A stretch of 64,000 nucleotides of DNA, taken from positions 124,001-188,000 of the forward strand of contig NZ_VJYI01000007.1 of assembly GCF_008065375.1 (NCBI RefSeq). The letters are read 5' to 3'. Position numbers and translations under genes: made by a program. The DNA comes from Nonomuraea sp. SYSU D8015 (GTDB lineage Bacteria; Actinomycetota; Actinomycetes; Streptosporangiales; Streptosporangiaceae). The notes under the pieces were generated by a model, which was given only the letters and a program-made list of their open reading frames with translations, was not told the origin of the DNA and did not search any database. Positions 17,152 through 25,020 of this stretch are shown piece by piece; the stretch's first letter is position 1; each line of letters starts with the position of its first letter.

Positions 17152-18275
17152 ACCGGATAGCACAGGTCGAGACCTTCACCGTGGCCCTGCCCTCGCTGCG
17201 CGACTTCGCCGTCGCGGGCGGGTCCGTCGTCCGGGGCGGCCGCCCGGCCGTCAGGGTCCTGGTGAAGGTCACGGCCGACGACGGCGCCACCGGGTGGGGC
17301 GAGGCCACCCCGATCCCCTCATGGACGTACGAGACCACCGAGTCCATCGTCTCCACCATCGAGGGCTACCTGGCCCCGGCGGCCGTCGGCCGTCCGCTGT
17401 GGGACCTGGACGGACTCTGCCGCGCCTTCGACCGCACCATCAGCAAGGGATTCTCGATCGGCATGCCGCTGGCGCGCGCGGCGGTCGACGTGGCGTGCCA
17501 CGACGCCTTCGCCCGCAGCCGGGGCCTGTCCCTCGGCGAGCTGTGGGGCCGGCGCAGGCGCGACACCATCGAGCTGGCCTGGATCGTGGCCGGCCGGTCG
17601 GCGGCCGAGGCCGCGGACTCGGTGGCCGAGGGCCGCGCCCACGGCTACCGCCACGTGAAGGTCAAGGTCGGCCTGCACACCGAGGACGAGGACGTCGCCG
17701 TGGTGGCCGCCGTGCGCGCCGCCGCCCCCGACGCCGTGCTCTGGGTGGACGCCAACCAGGGCTACACGGCCGCCGCCGCGCTCCGGGTGGCCCGGCGCCT
17801 GGCCGACCTGGACGTCGCCGTCTTCGAGCAGCCGCTGCCGTCGAACGACATCGCCGGGCTGCGCCGCCTGCGTGACGCCAGCCCCGTGCCGGTGGCCGTG
17901 GACGAGAGCCTGCGCCACCCGAGCGACCTGGCGACGTTCGTCCGGCTCGACGCCATCGACGTCGCCGTCGCCAAGGTGCAGCGCTGCGGCGGGCTGACCC
18001 TGGCTCTGCGCCAGTGTCAGCTCGCCGAGGACTGCGGCCTGGCGATCATGGGCTCCGGCCTCACCGAGTCCGACGTCGGGCTGGCCGCCTCGCTCCACCT
18101 GTTCGCCGCGTTCGGCGTGGACACGCCGGTCGACCTCAACGGCCGGCAGTTCATCACCAGCTCCTACGCCACGGATCCGGTCATCACCGTCGCCGACGGC
18201 ATCGCCCACGTGCCCACGGGCCCCGGCTTGGGGATCGGAGTCGACGAGCAGGCGGTCCGCGCGCTCGCCCTCTGA
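17148..18275 (+). CDS. Enolase-superfamily (mandelate racemase/muconate lactonizing) enzyme, sugar-acid dehydratase candidate
   Basis: This 375-residue cytoplasmic enzyme abstracts the proton next to a carboxylate. The catalytic KxK motif is KVKVG (K171, K173). Metal ligands are D201 (WVDANQGY), E227 (FEQPLP) and D252 (VDES), and the opposite-face base is K276 (AKVQRCGG). This pattern fits the muconate-lactonizing-enzyme subgroup, which also includes dipeptide epimerases and acid-sugar dehydratases. With a uronate-lyase candidate next door, sugar-acid dehydration is my preferred role. The start GTG 17148 overlaps the previous stop by 4 nt. Confidence 0.9.
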   Translation: MNRIAQVETFTVALPSLRDFAVAGGSVVRGGRPAVRVLVKVTADDGATGWGEATPIPSWTYETTESIVSTIEGYLAPAAVGRPLWDLDGLCRAFDRTISKGFSIGMPLARAAVDVACHDAFARSRGLSLGELWGRRRRDTIELAWIVAGRSAAEAADSVAEGRAHGYRHVKVKVGLHTEDEDVAVVAAVRAAAPDAVLWVDANQGYTAAAALRVARRLADLDVAVFEQPLPSNDIAGLRRLRDASPVPVAVDESLRHPSDLATFVRLDAIDVAVAKVQRCGGLTLALRQCQLAEDCGLAIMGSGLTESDVGLAASLHLFAAFGVDTPVDLNGRQFITSSYATDPVITVADGIAHVPTGPGLGIGVDEQAVRALAL

Positions 18276-18366
18276 CGGCCGGTCGCGCTGGTCCGTCGGT
18301 CGTGCCGTCACGTTCGCGTGCCGCCAAGGGTCAAGCTCTTGAGGACGCAACGAAAGGAGACGGACC

Positions 18367-19158
18367 ATGGCGACGGATCCCGCTACTCGGAGGGTGGAGG
18401 CCACGATGCCTGAGACGCAGGCCGCAGGCTCCGGCGGCTTCGTGACGTACGACGAGCTCAAGGGCCCGGACCTCGACGCCGCGCGCTGGAGCCCGGCGCG
18501 CCTGCCGCTCCCGGCGGGCGGCGACCACATCCCCCTCGACCCCAACGCGGAGCTGGCCGTCGGCGAGGGCGAGGTGCGTGTGTCGATCCCGCGCTTCTCG
18601 CTGGCGCACGACACGTTCCAGCCCGCCGACAGCCCCAAGTACCTCGCCTTCTCGACGCGCCAGTACGAGCTGCCGCCGGATCGGCCCGCGACGTTCGCCG
18701 TCGACCTCGCGGTGGAGAACGTCGGGGGGGAACCGGCGGACTACCGCCGGGGGATGGCCGCCTTCCACGTCTTCGACTTCGAGGTGAGCAAGCGGGTGTT
18801 CGCCGTCTGCGGCACCTCCACGCGCGTGCTGGCGTTGCACGAGCAGCTCGGCGCGTGGGGAGCGGACGAGCCGTTCTACCACGTCGTCGAGTCGCCGTAC
18901 GAGGACTTCCACGACGACTTCGCCACCCGGCCCCGCGCGTGCGAGATCACGCTCGACCGGAGCCGATCGACCGCGGCCTGGCGTGTCGACGGCCACACGG
19001 TGTACGAGGCCCACGGCACGCTCGTCCCCGAACGTGTTCGCATCGGGTTCGGGATCTGGACGATGCTGCCGATCCGGGACGGGCGCAGTCGCTCGCTCGA
19101 GGGGCAGGGCCTGAACGCGCGGTGGCGCCGCTTCCGCGTACGCGGGGTCGACGCGTGA
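18367..19158 (+). CDS. DUF6081 family protein
   Basis: This 263-residue protein has no signal peptide and resembles the DUF6081 family of actinobacteria. It looks like a beta-sandwich of the concanavalin-lectin type, with repeated aromatic strands (TYDELKGPDLDAARWSP, KYLAFSTRQYELPP, FHVFDFEVSKRVFAV). No activity is assigned. The ribosome site GAAAGGAG precedes ATG 18367, and the 91-bp gap from the dehydratase gene could carry its own promoter. A link to glycan binding is only suggested by position. Confidence 0.8.
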   Translation: MATDPATRRVEATMPETQAAGSGGFVTYDELKGPDLDAARWSPARLPLPAGGDHIPLDPNAELAVGEGEVRVSIPRFSLAHDTFQPADSPKYLAFSTRQYELPPDRPATFAVDLAVENVGGEPADYRRGMAAFHVFDFEVSKRVFAVCGTSTRVLALHEQLGAWGADEPFYHVVESPYEDFHDDFATRPRACEITLDRSRSTAAWRVDGHTVYEAHGTLVPERVRIGFGIWTMLPIRDGRSRSLEGQGLNARWRRFRVRGVDA

Positions 19159-19243
19159 GCCCCGCAATATGTCAACAGTTGTCTACTTCTATTCGAAGGG
19201 GGAGTCGATAGCATCGATCAGCGCAGGAATGAGGTGACCAGCA

Positions 19244-19852
19244 GTGATCAGTGCCGCCGGGCAGGCCGAGAGCAAGGAGCGCAAGGGTGAGCGCACCCGC
19301 CGTCGCATCCTGGAGGCCGCACGGCGGGTGTTCGGCCGGGCGGGCTACGACCGCGCCACCATCCGGGCCATCGCCGCCGAGGCGCAGGTGGACAAGTCCT
19401 CGGTGATCCAGTACTTCGGCACCAAGCAGCAGCTCTTCCGCGAGGCCGTCACCTACGACATGGAGATCGACGCGCTGACGGTGGGCGGCGACCCGGCGGC
19501 TTCGGCGGAAAACTACCTGCGCGCCATGCTCCAGCGCTGGGCCGCCGACCCCGACAGCCCCATGGCCGCGCTGCTGCGCACCAGCCTGACCAGCGAAGAA
19601 GCCGGCGAGCTGCTGCGCACCCACGTCACCGCCGAAACCATCGACCGCATCGCGCCCAAGCTGTCGGGTCCCGATCCCCGGCTGCGGGCGGCCCTGGCCG
19701 GAGCGGTGATGTTCGGCATCACCGTTCACCGCCACCTGCTGCGCACCCCCGACCTGGCCGAGGCCGACCTCGACGACGTCCTGCGCCTGGCCGTGCCGCT
19801 GATCCGCACGCTCCTGGCACCGCCGCCCGCCGGCGACGCCGCGTCCGCCTAG
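19244..19852 (+). CDS. TetR/AcrR family transcriptional regulator
   Basis: This 202-residue regulator has a canonical N-terminal TetR helix-turn-helix (RTRRRILEAARRVFGRAG through VDKSSVIQYFGTKQQLFREA, about residues 16-63). The C-terminal ligand domain ends in a proline-rich tail. The GTG start at 19244 has GAGGTGA about 6 nt upstream. The upstream 19167-19183 segment contains CAACAGTTG, an 8-of-9 symmetric motif that could be an autoregulatory site, though weakly supported. No obvious target gene is adjacent in the same direction. Confidence 0.92.
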   Translation: MISAAGQAESKERKGERTRRRILEAARRVFGRAGYDRATIRAIAAEAQVDKSSVIQYFGTKQQLFREAVTYDMEIDALTVGGDPAASAENYLRAMLQRWAADPDSPMAALLRTSLTSEEAGELLRTHVTAETIDRIAPKLSGPDPRLRAALAGAVMFGITVHRHLLRTPDLAEADLDDVLRLAVPLIRTLLAPPPAGDAASA

Positions 19853-19873
19853 GCGGCCTGACCGTACAGACCC

Positions 19874-20503
19874 TCAGTCGGCGACGTAGGTGATCGAGTG
19901 CACGTGGAAGCCGGTGGTCTTGGAGCCGCGTACGTGCATGAACATCGCGCCGCCGTCGTAGGAGTACGCGCAGGAGTAGCCCTTCCGCTCCTTGCCGCAG
20001 CCCTGGAAGTGGTGAGTGACGCCGCGCGGGTCGTATTTCACCTTGAACAGCGTCTTCACCGCGCCTGCGCTGCCGACCTCGAGACCGCTGTACCTGTCGC
20101 TCCGCTTCCAGGCGGCGAAGAGGTGTTCGGCCACGGCGGACGGCTTGACGAGGTGCCGTGACAGGTAGACCTTGGTGACCTTCGAACCGGTCACGACCAT
20201 CGCGATGCCGTTGAGCCCGCCCGGCACACGCACGCTGGTGTGGACGAACCGGCACACGTTGCCGGTGCAGCCGTCGAAGCGGTCGGGCGCGCGGTAGACG
20301 TACGTGAAGATCGTGTTCACGGCGGTGGGGGTGGCCACCTTGGCGGCGGCCGGGCGGTCGGCGGCCAGCCAGGCGCGGAACAGCTTGTTCGCCACCTGGC
20401 CGGGCGCGGAGGGCGCGACCGCGGAGGCGGGCCCTGCGGAGGTCAGCGTCAGTGTTGCGGCCGCTGCGAGGGCGGTGCCGCCGAGAACCAGTCGTTTGGA
20501 CAC
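19874..20503 (-). CDS. Secreted hypothetical protein with internal duplication
   Basis: This 209-residue protein has a signal peptide (residues 1-28, LVLGGTALAAAATLTLTSAG then ASA). The mature part consists of two related halves of about 90 residues. Each contains LFxAW-xx-DR, an AVxTxF segment, a paired Cys (FDGCTGNVC in the first, FQGCGKERKGYSC in the second) and a V-x-GSKxT segment. Each half probably forms a small disulfide-stabilised domain. I do not recognise a named family. The start is GTG at 20503. It converges with the TetR gene and lies beside the exporter genes. Confidence 0.8.
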   Translation of the reverse strand: MSKRLVLGGTALAAAATLTLTSAGPASAVAPSAPGQVANKLFRAWLAADRPAAAKVATPTAVNTIFTYVYRAPDRFDGCTGNVCRFVHTSVRVPGGLNGIAMVVTGSKVTKVYLSRHLVKPSAVAEHLFAAWKRSDRYSGLEVGSAGAVKTLFKVKYDPRGVTHHFQGCGKERKGYSCAYSYDGGAMFMHVRGSKTTGFHVHSITYVAD

Positions 20504-20587
20504 GCTCCGACGCTAAGTGCGGCGCCTTGCGCGGGGATTGAGCTCTGCTTGCGGATCGCGGGCGCGTGCGGCGACGCCCGGGGCCGC

Positions 20588-21436
20588 TCAGGTCCTGCGG
20601 TTGTAGAGCCGGAGCGCGATCGGGGCGAACAGCACCGTCATGATCCCTGAGAGCGTCAGGACGAGCGCGATGTCCCCGGCGTCGGGCACGCCGTCGAGGA
20701 GGCCGCGTCCCGCGTCGACGAGGCGCGTCACCGGGTTGAGGGTCACGAACTCCCGCACCCAGGCCGGCATGGTCTCCGGCGGAGCGAACGCCGAGCTCAC
20801 GAAGGTCAGCGGGAAGAGGATGACGGTGGACGCCCCCATGACGGCGGCCGGGGTCCGCACGGTGAGGCCGACGATCAACCAGAGCCAGCTCAGCGCGAAG
20901 CAGAAGACCAGGAGCAGCGCGATGGCCCCGGCGACGCCCCCGAGGCCGCCGGACGCCCGATATCCGATCAACGTCGAGATGCCGAACACGAACGCGGAGG
21001 CGACGCTGTAGCGCAGCATGTCGCCCAGCAGCGCGCCGACGAGCGGTGCCGGACGCCAGATCGGCTGCGAGCGGAAGCGGTCGAAGGCGCCCCGCTCGAT
21101 GTCGGTGTTGAGGGTCACGGCCGTGTACATCGTCATGAAGACGACCGTCTGTGCGAGGATCCCCGGCAGCGCGTAACGCAGGTACGCCTCCGGCGATCCG
21201 ATCATCGCCCCGCCGAACACGTACGTGAACATCAACGTGAACAAGATGGGGAACAGCGTGGCGTCGAGGAGCTGCTCGGGAACGTGCCTGATCTTCAGCA
21301 GAACGCGCCACGCGAAGGTCAGCGTCGCGCGGAGGGCGCCGGCGCCCGTGCCCGGCGGAGGCGCGCCGGCGACGGCGGAGATCAGCCGCGTGTCGAGCTC
21401 GAACGTCGGGCGTTCGGCCGTCTGGTGGATGGTCAC
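20588..21436 (-). CDS. ABC-2 type exporter permease, DrrB-like
   Basis: This inner-membrane protein of 282 residues has about six transmembrane helices and the ABC-2 signature near the C-terminus ([20 protein letters not shown] then [11 protein letters not shown]). It pairs with the ATPase immediately upstream, with a 4-nt ATGA overlap. Family members export drugs such as anthracyclines or lipids; the substrate here is unknown. Confidence 0.93.
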   Translation of the reverse strand: MTIHQTAERPTFELDTRLISAVAGAPPPGTGAGALRATLTFAWRVLLKIRHVPEQLLDATLFPILFTLMFTYVFGGAMIGSPEAYLRYALPGILAQTVVFMTMYTAVTLNTDIERGAFDRFRSQPIWRPAPLVGALLGDMLRYSVASAFVFGISTLIGYRASGGLGGVAGAIALLLVFCFALSWLWLIVGLTVRTPAAVMGASTVILFPLTFVSSAFAPPETMPAWVREFVTLNPVTRLVDAGRGLLDGVPDAGDIALVLTLSGIMTVLFAPIALRLYNRRT

Positions 21437-22413
21437 GTCGATGCCTCCTCATGGCCGGGCGCGGGGCCGTCGGCCGGTTTTCCGGTGAGGGCCAGGAACA
21501 CCTCGTCGAGACTCGGCTGGGCCAGCGCATACTCGGCGATGCCGAGTCCGCGTTCGGTGATGGCCGCGAGCGAGCGCGCGACCGCGGCCGGCTCGTCCGC
21601 CCGCAGGGAGAGCGCGACGGGATCCGGCTCCAGTACGGGGGCGGCGCCGAGCATGGCCGCGAGGAGCCGGGCGACCTCCGGTCGGTCGGCGCTGTCGGCG
21701 ACCCGCACGCGCAGCGCGCCCGCGCCGACCAGAGCCTTGAGCCGGCCGCTCGTGCCCTCGGCGATGACGCGGCCGTGGTCGACGACGGCGATGCGGTCGG
21801 CGAGCTGATCGGCCTCTTCGAGGTACTGCGTGGTCAGCAGGACGGTGGTGCCGACGCCGACGAGCGCGCGCACGCTCTCCCACACCTGGCCGCGGCTGCG
21901 CGGATCCAGGCCCGTCGTCGGCTCGTCCAGCATCAGCAGGTCGGGACGGACGACGAGGGAGCCGGCGATGTCGAGCCGGCGCCGCATGCCGCCGGAGTAG
22001 GTCTTCACCTCCCGCCTGGCGGCCGCACTCAGGTCGAAGGCCTCCAGCAGGTCGATGGCGCGCTTCCTGGCCGCCTTGCCCCGGTGTCCGCGCAGGCGGG
22101 CGAGCAGGGTGAGGTTCTCCAGCCCGGTCAGGTCCTCGTCCAGGGACGCGAACTGGCCGGTGAGCGCGAGACGCGCCCTGACCTGGGCCGCCTCGTCGGC
22201 GACGTCGTGGCCCAGCACGCGGGCGGTGCCGCCGTCGGGACGGATCAGCGTGGCGATCATCCGGATCATGGTCGTCTTCCCCGCCCCGTTGGGCCCGAGC
22301 ACGGAGTAGACGCACCCCGCGGGCACCGCGAGGTCGACGCCGTCCACCGCCCGGTTGGCGCCGAAGACCTTGACCAGGCCGCGGGTTTCGATCGCCCATG
22401 TCTCGTGGCTCAT
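21433..22413 (-). CDS. ABC exporter ATP-binding protein, DrrA-like
   Basis: This 326-residue ATPase drives the DrrB-like permease. Walker A (GPNGAGKTT), the Q-loop ([14 protein letters not shown]), the signature ([12 protein letters not shown]), Walker B ([13 protein letters not shown]) and the His-switch region are intact. The C-terminal extension of about 90 residues is typical of DrrA. The start ATG 22413 overlaps the end of the upstream degraded reading frame by 4 nt. No ribosome site is closely placed; GAAGG lies about 10 nt upstream. Confidence 0.95.
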   Translation of the reverse strand: MSHETWAIETRGLVKVFGANRAVDGVDLAVPAGCVYSVLGPNGAGKTTMIRMIATLIRPDGGTARVLGHDVADEAAQVRARLALTGQFASLDEDLTGLENLTLLARLRGHRGKAARKRAIDLLEAFDLSAAARREVKTYSGGMRRRLDIAGSLVVRPDLLMLDEPTTGLDPRSRGQVWESVRALVGVGTTVLLTTQYLEEADQLADRIAVVDHGRVIAEGTSGRLKALVGAGALRVRVADSADRPEVARLLAAMLGAAPVLEPDPVALSLRADEPAAVARSLAAITERGLGIAEYALAQPSLDEVFLALTGKPADGPAPGHEEAST

Positions 22414-22733
22414 ACCGCGGCGCCTTCCCGGCGCAGCCGGTCTCCGACGAAGGCCAGGACGTGCGCGACGTGGCGGACTTCTCGCCCCTCGTGTATGACG
22501 ACCTCAGCCGCCTGCCGACGGCCTTCATCCTGACCGGGGGGCGCGTCCTCGGCCGAGGCGGGAAGTGAGTGCTCGGGCGCCAGGCGGTCCTCCACCGAGA
22601 CGACGGCGGGCACGCGCGCGGCGAGGTGAGAGCACAGCCGGTCGCTCCGCGCGCCAGTGCCGAGCAGCAGCAGGCGCGTGCCCGGCGAGGTGCGCCCCGG
22701 GCGGTACGCCGGTTTTTCGGTCAGTGATGTCAT
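22410..22733 (-). pseudogene. Remnant of an HSL-family alpha/beta-hydrolase (N-terminal-middle part)
   Basis: The 107-codon frame contains RLCSHLAARVPAVVSVEDRL, then APEHSLPASAEDA, the conserved middle of hormone-sensitive-lipase-like esterases. The preceding oxyanion HGGG and the following catalytic Ser motif are missing. The rest of the frame (left of about 22555) is antisense to another piece of the same family lying on the plus strand. I therefore read it as a decayed, rearranged esterase rather than a working gene, although its end is coupled to the DrrA start by ATGA. Confidence 0.55.
22443..22565 (+). pseudogene. Remnant of an HSL-family alpha/beta-hydrolase (C-terminal part, inverted)
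   Basis: One plus-strand frame reads [20 protein letters not shown], matching the segment before the catalytic Asp in HSL-type esterases (SPL-x-x-DDLSGLPPALV). It ends at a stop near 22565. It converges on the minus-strand fragment of the same family at about 22555, as expected if one part of an ancestral esterase gene was inverted. Confidence 0.5.
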
Positions 22734-23013
22734 GAGGGCAGCGTGTCCGACACCGGAGCCGCCGTCTTGGACGAATGTTCAGGGGGGCAGACCAAGTCCC
22801 CCCGATCACACGGAAGATTCGCAAGCACCCTGCTCCGCACCGGGGGTCGCTACCATCCGGTACCGCTCATCCGTGACCACTACCTGACGATCCTGAACCA
22901 TTACGCAGAGTTGCTTTGGGCGGGTTGCGCGGACCCGAGTGGGGCCTTGCGCTCCCGTTCCGCACCGGCCGGGGAACGACAGTGCCCGCCGATAGCCTGC
23001 CCTCCGCCTTCTA
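22734..23013. other. Gap with no recognisable gene
   Basis: No frame here shows protein-like composition that I trust. A G6/C6 hairpin (22782-22787 with 22798-22803) is present, followed by non-coding sequence up to the stop of the next minus-strand gene. Confidence 0.5.
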
Positions 23014-23310
23014 TCAGTCTTCACCGCGATAGGCGCGCAGTTCGCGGCGCGCTTGGTGGCGGCTGCGGCGGCGGTCCTCACGACGGAGGTAGTACCCCTC
23101 CCGGTTCCCGCCCCTGGTTTCGCAAACGAGCACGTGGTAGCCGGGGGCGCCCCAGTAACAGCCACCCCTGCGCCAGTTCGTGCTGTCGGGAGTGACCTCG
23201 TCCGGCAGCGTGCACGGCCCGAACCGATGATCATGCACGGGCACGCAGGTCACCAGCGGCGCGTCGGCCATCCGCACCCACCTGGGCCGGGTCTTGTCGG
23301 TCTTGCTCAT
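23014..23310 (-). CDS. Small conserved actinobacterial hypothetical protein
   Basis: This 98-residue protein starts at ATG 23310 with GAAGGTGA about 5 nt upstream. It is rich in Arg, Cys and His (KTRPRWVRMADAPLVTC, CVPVHDHRFGPC, REGYYLRREDRRRSRHQARR). I recall similar short proteins in Streptosporangiaceae, often next to another small Cys/His-rich gene. The basic C-terminus suggests nucleic-acid contact, but no function is known. Confidence 0.7.
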   Translation of the reverse strand: MSKTDKTRPRWVRMADAPLVTCVPVHDHRFGPCTLPDEVTPDSTNWRRGGCYWGAPGYHVLVCETRGGNREGYYLRREDRRRSRHQARRELRAYRGED

Positions 23311-23489
23311 ACGGTCACCTTCCGGCTCCGTGACGCCCCGGGCTGGGGCCGTCATAAGAGCTGGTACACCGTGATCACCTCCGACTTCGCACACGACAAA
23401 CCGGGACCAAAAGCGACGTCGCCGCTCAGAGAACCTGATCTCGACACTACCGCTAACCACATCAGCAGCGCGCGTGACGAGGCCCGGTC

Positions 23490-23760
23490 GGCCGGCGCGC
23501 CCGGCATCCACGGTCACGGCTGTGGCCGCGGCACCGACTGCGAGCGTCACCGCGTGACCGGCGCACATGCCGGTGCGGCCCAGGTGCCGGGCTTCTTCCG
23601 TCCAGGTGATCGGCTCCGGGCACGGCTGGTTCAGCCGGTCGCCGGACCAGCGGGCAGCGGATTCCTGGCAGCGCGTCAGGTCCGCCTGGACCGCGAGCGT
23701 CGCCCCGTGCTGCGGGCACACGCCCCAGCCGATGCTGCACGGCTGCGGCCGGGCGGCGCT
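23490..23760 (-). pseudogene. Remnant of a small Cys/His-rich hypothetical gene
   Basis: The minus strand reads QPCSIGWGVCPQHGATLAV then LTRCQESAARWSGDRLNQPC and GRTGMCAGHAVTLAVGAA. This looks like a small zinc-ribbon-like protein usually encoded near the 98-residue protein downstream. No ATG, GTG or TTG start with a ribosome site precedes it, and the frame runs on without a natural stop into the next gene. I treat it as a truncated remnant. Confidence 0.4.
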
Positions 23761-23884
23761 CAGCGCGGTGCTCGTGGCCGGGCCGCGGCCGGCGGCGTCG
23801 TTGCCTACGTCGTTGGCGGCATGGCCGGGCACGTCCGCGGAGGGCTGGCTCGCCGCGCGGTTGGCCGCCACCATCTCCTCGAAC

Positions 23885-24196
23885 GAATCCTTCGCCGTCC
23901 CGGCCTTCTCCGACCGCCGCTGGCAGGAGATCGCGGAGGCCCGCCGGACCATCGAACCGGTCGTGCTACGCATGTCCATCGAGCGCGGCGACGTCGACTG
24001 GGAGGCCCGCGTACGAGCCGCCCACCACCGTCTGGCCCGTGCCCCGGCCTACGTGCCGGAGGAGAGCGAGTACTACAGCAGCGCATGAGCCGAAGCCCAC
24101 CGGGTCTTCCACCGCACCCTGCTGGAGGGTTGCGGCAATCCCGTCCTGCTGGAGACCTTCGACCGGCTGTGGACCGCGAGTGAGCTGGCTCGCCGC
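23885..24196 (+). pseudogene. GntR family regulator remnant (FCD domain with internal stop)
   Basis: The frame contains FSDRRWQEIAEARRTIEPVV and VRAAHHRLARAPAYVPEESE, then a TGA stop at 24086-24088, and continues in the same frame with AEAHRVFHRTLLEGCGNPVL and LETFDRLWTASELARR. These are the helices of the FCD ligand domain of GntR regulators. The stop stands where a Trp (TGG) is expected, so a single G-to-A change would explain it. The N-terminal DNA-binding domain is absent. Confidence 0.65.
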
Positions 24197-24385
24197 TTGG
24201 TGATCACCGACACCGGAGCTCTGGACGTCGCCGACGCAAGTGGTGGCCGGTTCGGCCCCGACCCACAGAAGATCTATGGCCAGGGGGCCGAGTTCCGCGC
24301 CTGGACCCCCGCGGCGGCCCTGACGGCGCTACCTTCCGGCTCGCCGGGGCCATCCGAAGTACTCGGATCGCCCTGCCCTCTCCGG

Positions 24386-24826
24386 ATGACGAAGGCGACG
24401 GCGGATCCGCTGTTCCCCAACCACACCGGCAGACGCCTCAGCCGCGACGCCGTCGCCGACCTGCTCGCCAAGTACGTCCCCGTCGCGGCCCGCACCTGCC
24501 CAACCCTCGCTTCCAAGAACGTCACCCCGCACACCTTGCGCCACACCGCGGCGATGGCGCTGCTGCACGCCGGCGTCGACGCCTCCACCATCGCGCTCTG
24601 GCTCGGCCACGTCAGCACCAAGACGACCGGCGTCTACCTGCACGCCGAACTGCCCATGAAGGAGAAAGCCCTGGCCCGCGTCACCGTCGTCCTTGGCGGT
24701 GACCACGAAGACATCCAGGTCGGAAACGGGGCGCGCGGTTCCACGAGCGAGAGATCCCCCAGCATCACTGCATTATCACTCCTTTCGCGTTTGGATCAGC
24801 ACGCAGCTCGGTGCGCACTTCATTGA
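24386..24826 (+). pseudogene. Truncated tyrosine recombinase (integrase) C-terminal domain
   Basis: The fragment carries the C-terminal half of a phage-integrase-type catalytic domain: VTPHTLRHTAAMALLHAG (H-x-x-R), ALWLGHVSTKTT and the Tyr nucleophile in GVYLHAELPMKEKALA. The core-binding domain and the first catalytic Arg are missing. It resembles the transposon-type integrases frequent in actinobacteria. The reading frame is open into the upstream FCD remnant, so two gene fragments were joined. Recombinase activity is not expected. Confidence 0.7.
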
Positions 24827-25020
24827 GTACGCGCTCGTGTAGTGGGGTGGGGTACCGAACGCTGGTCATAGGGCTCCGGGCAGTCACGGGAGGAGGTGCT
24901 GTGCCGGCCCTGCGCGGCGGGCGACCCTGCTCCTCCTGAAGTGCAGTCATTCGTCCCATACCCCGGCCGAGCCCGCGTCCGCATGATGGCCGGGGGAACC
25001 GGACGATCACGAGGAAACCG

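Noticed and set aside
22782-22803. G6/C6 hairpin as a terminator
   Set aside because: No gene ends close to it in either direction and no T-run follows; it is mentioned only as a structure.
22743-23195. Plus-strand open frame of 150 codons
   Set aside because: No recognisable motif or ribosome site; its right half is antisense to the small conserved protein at 23014-23310.
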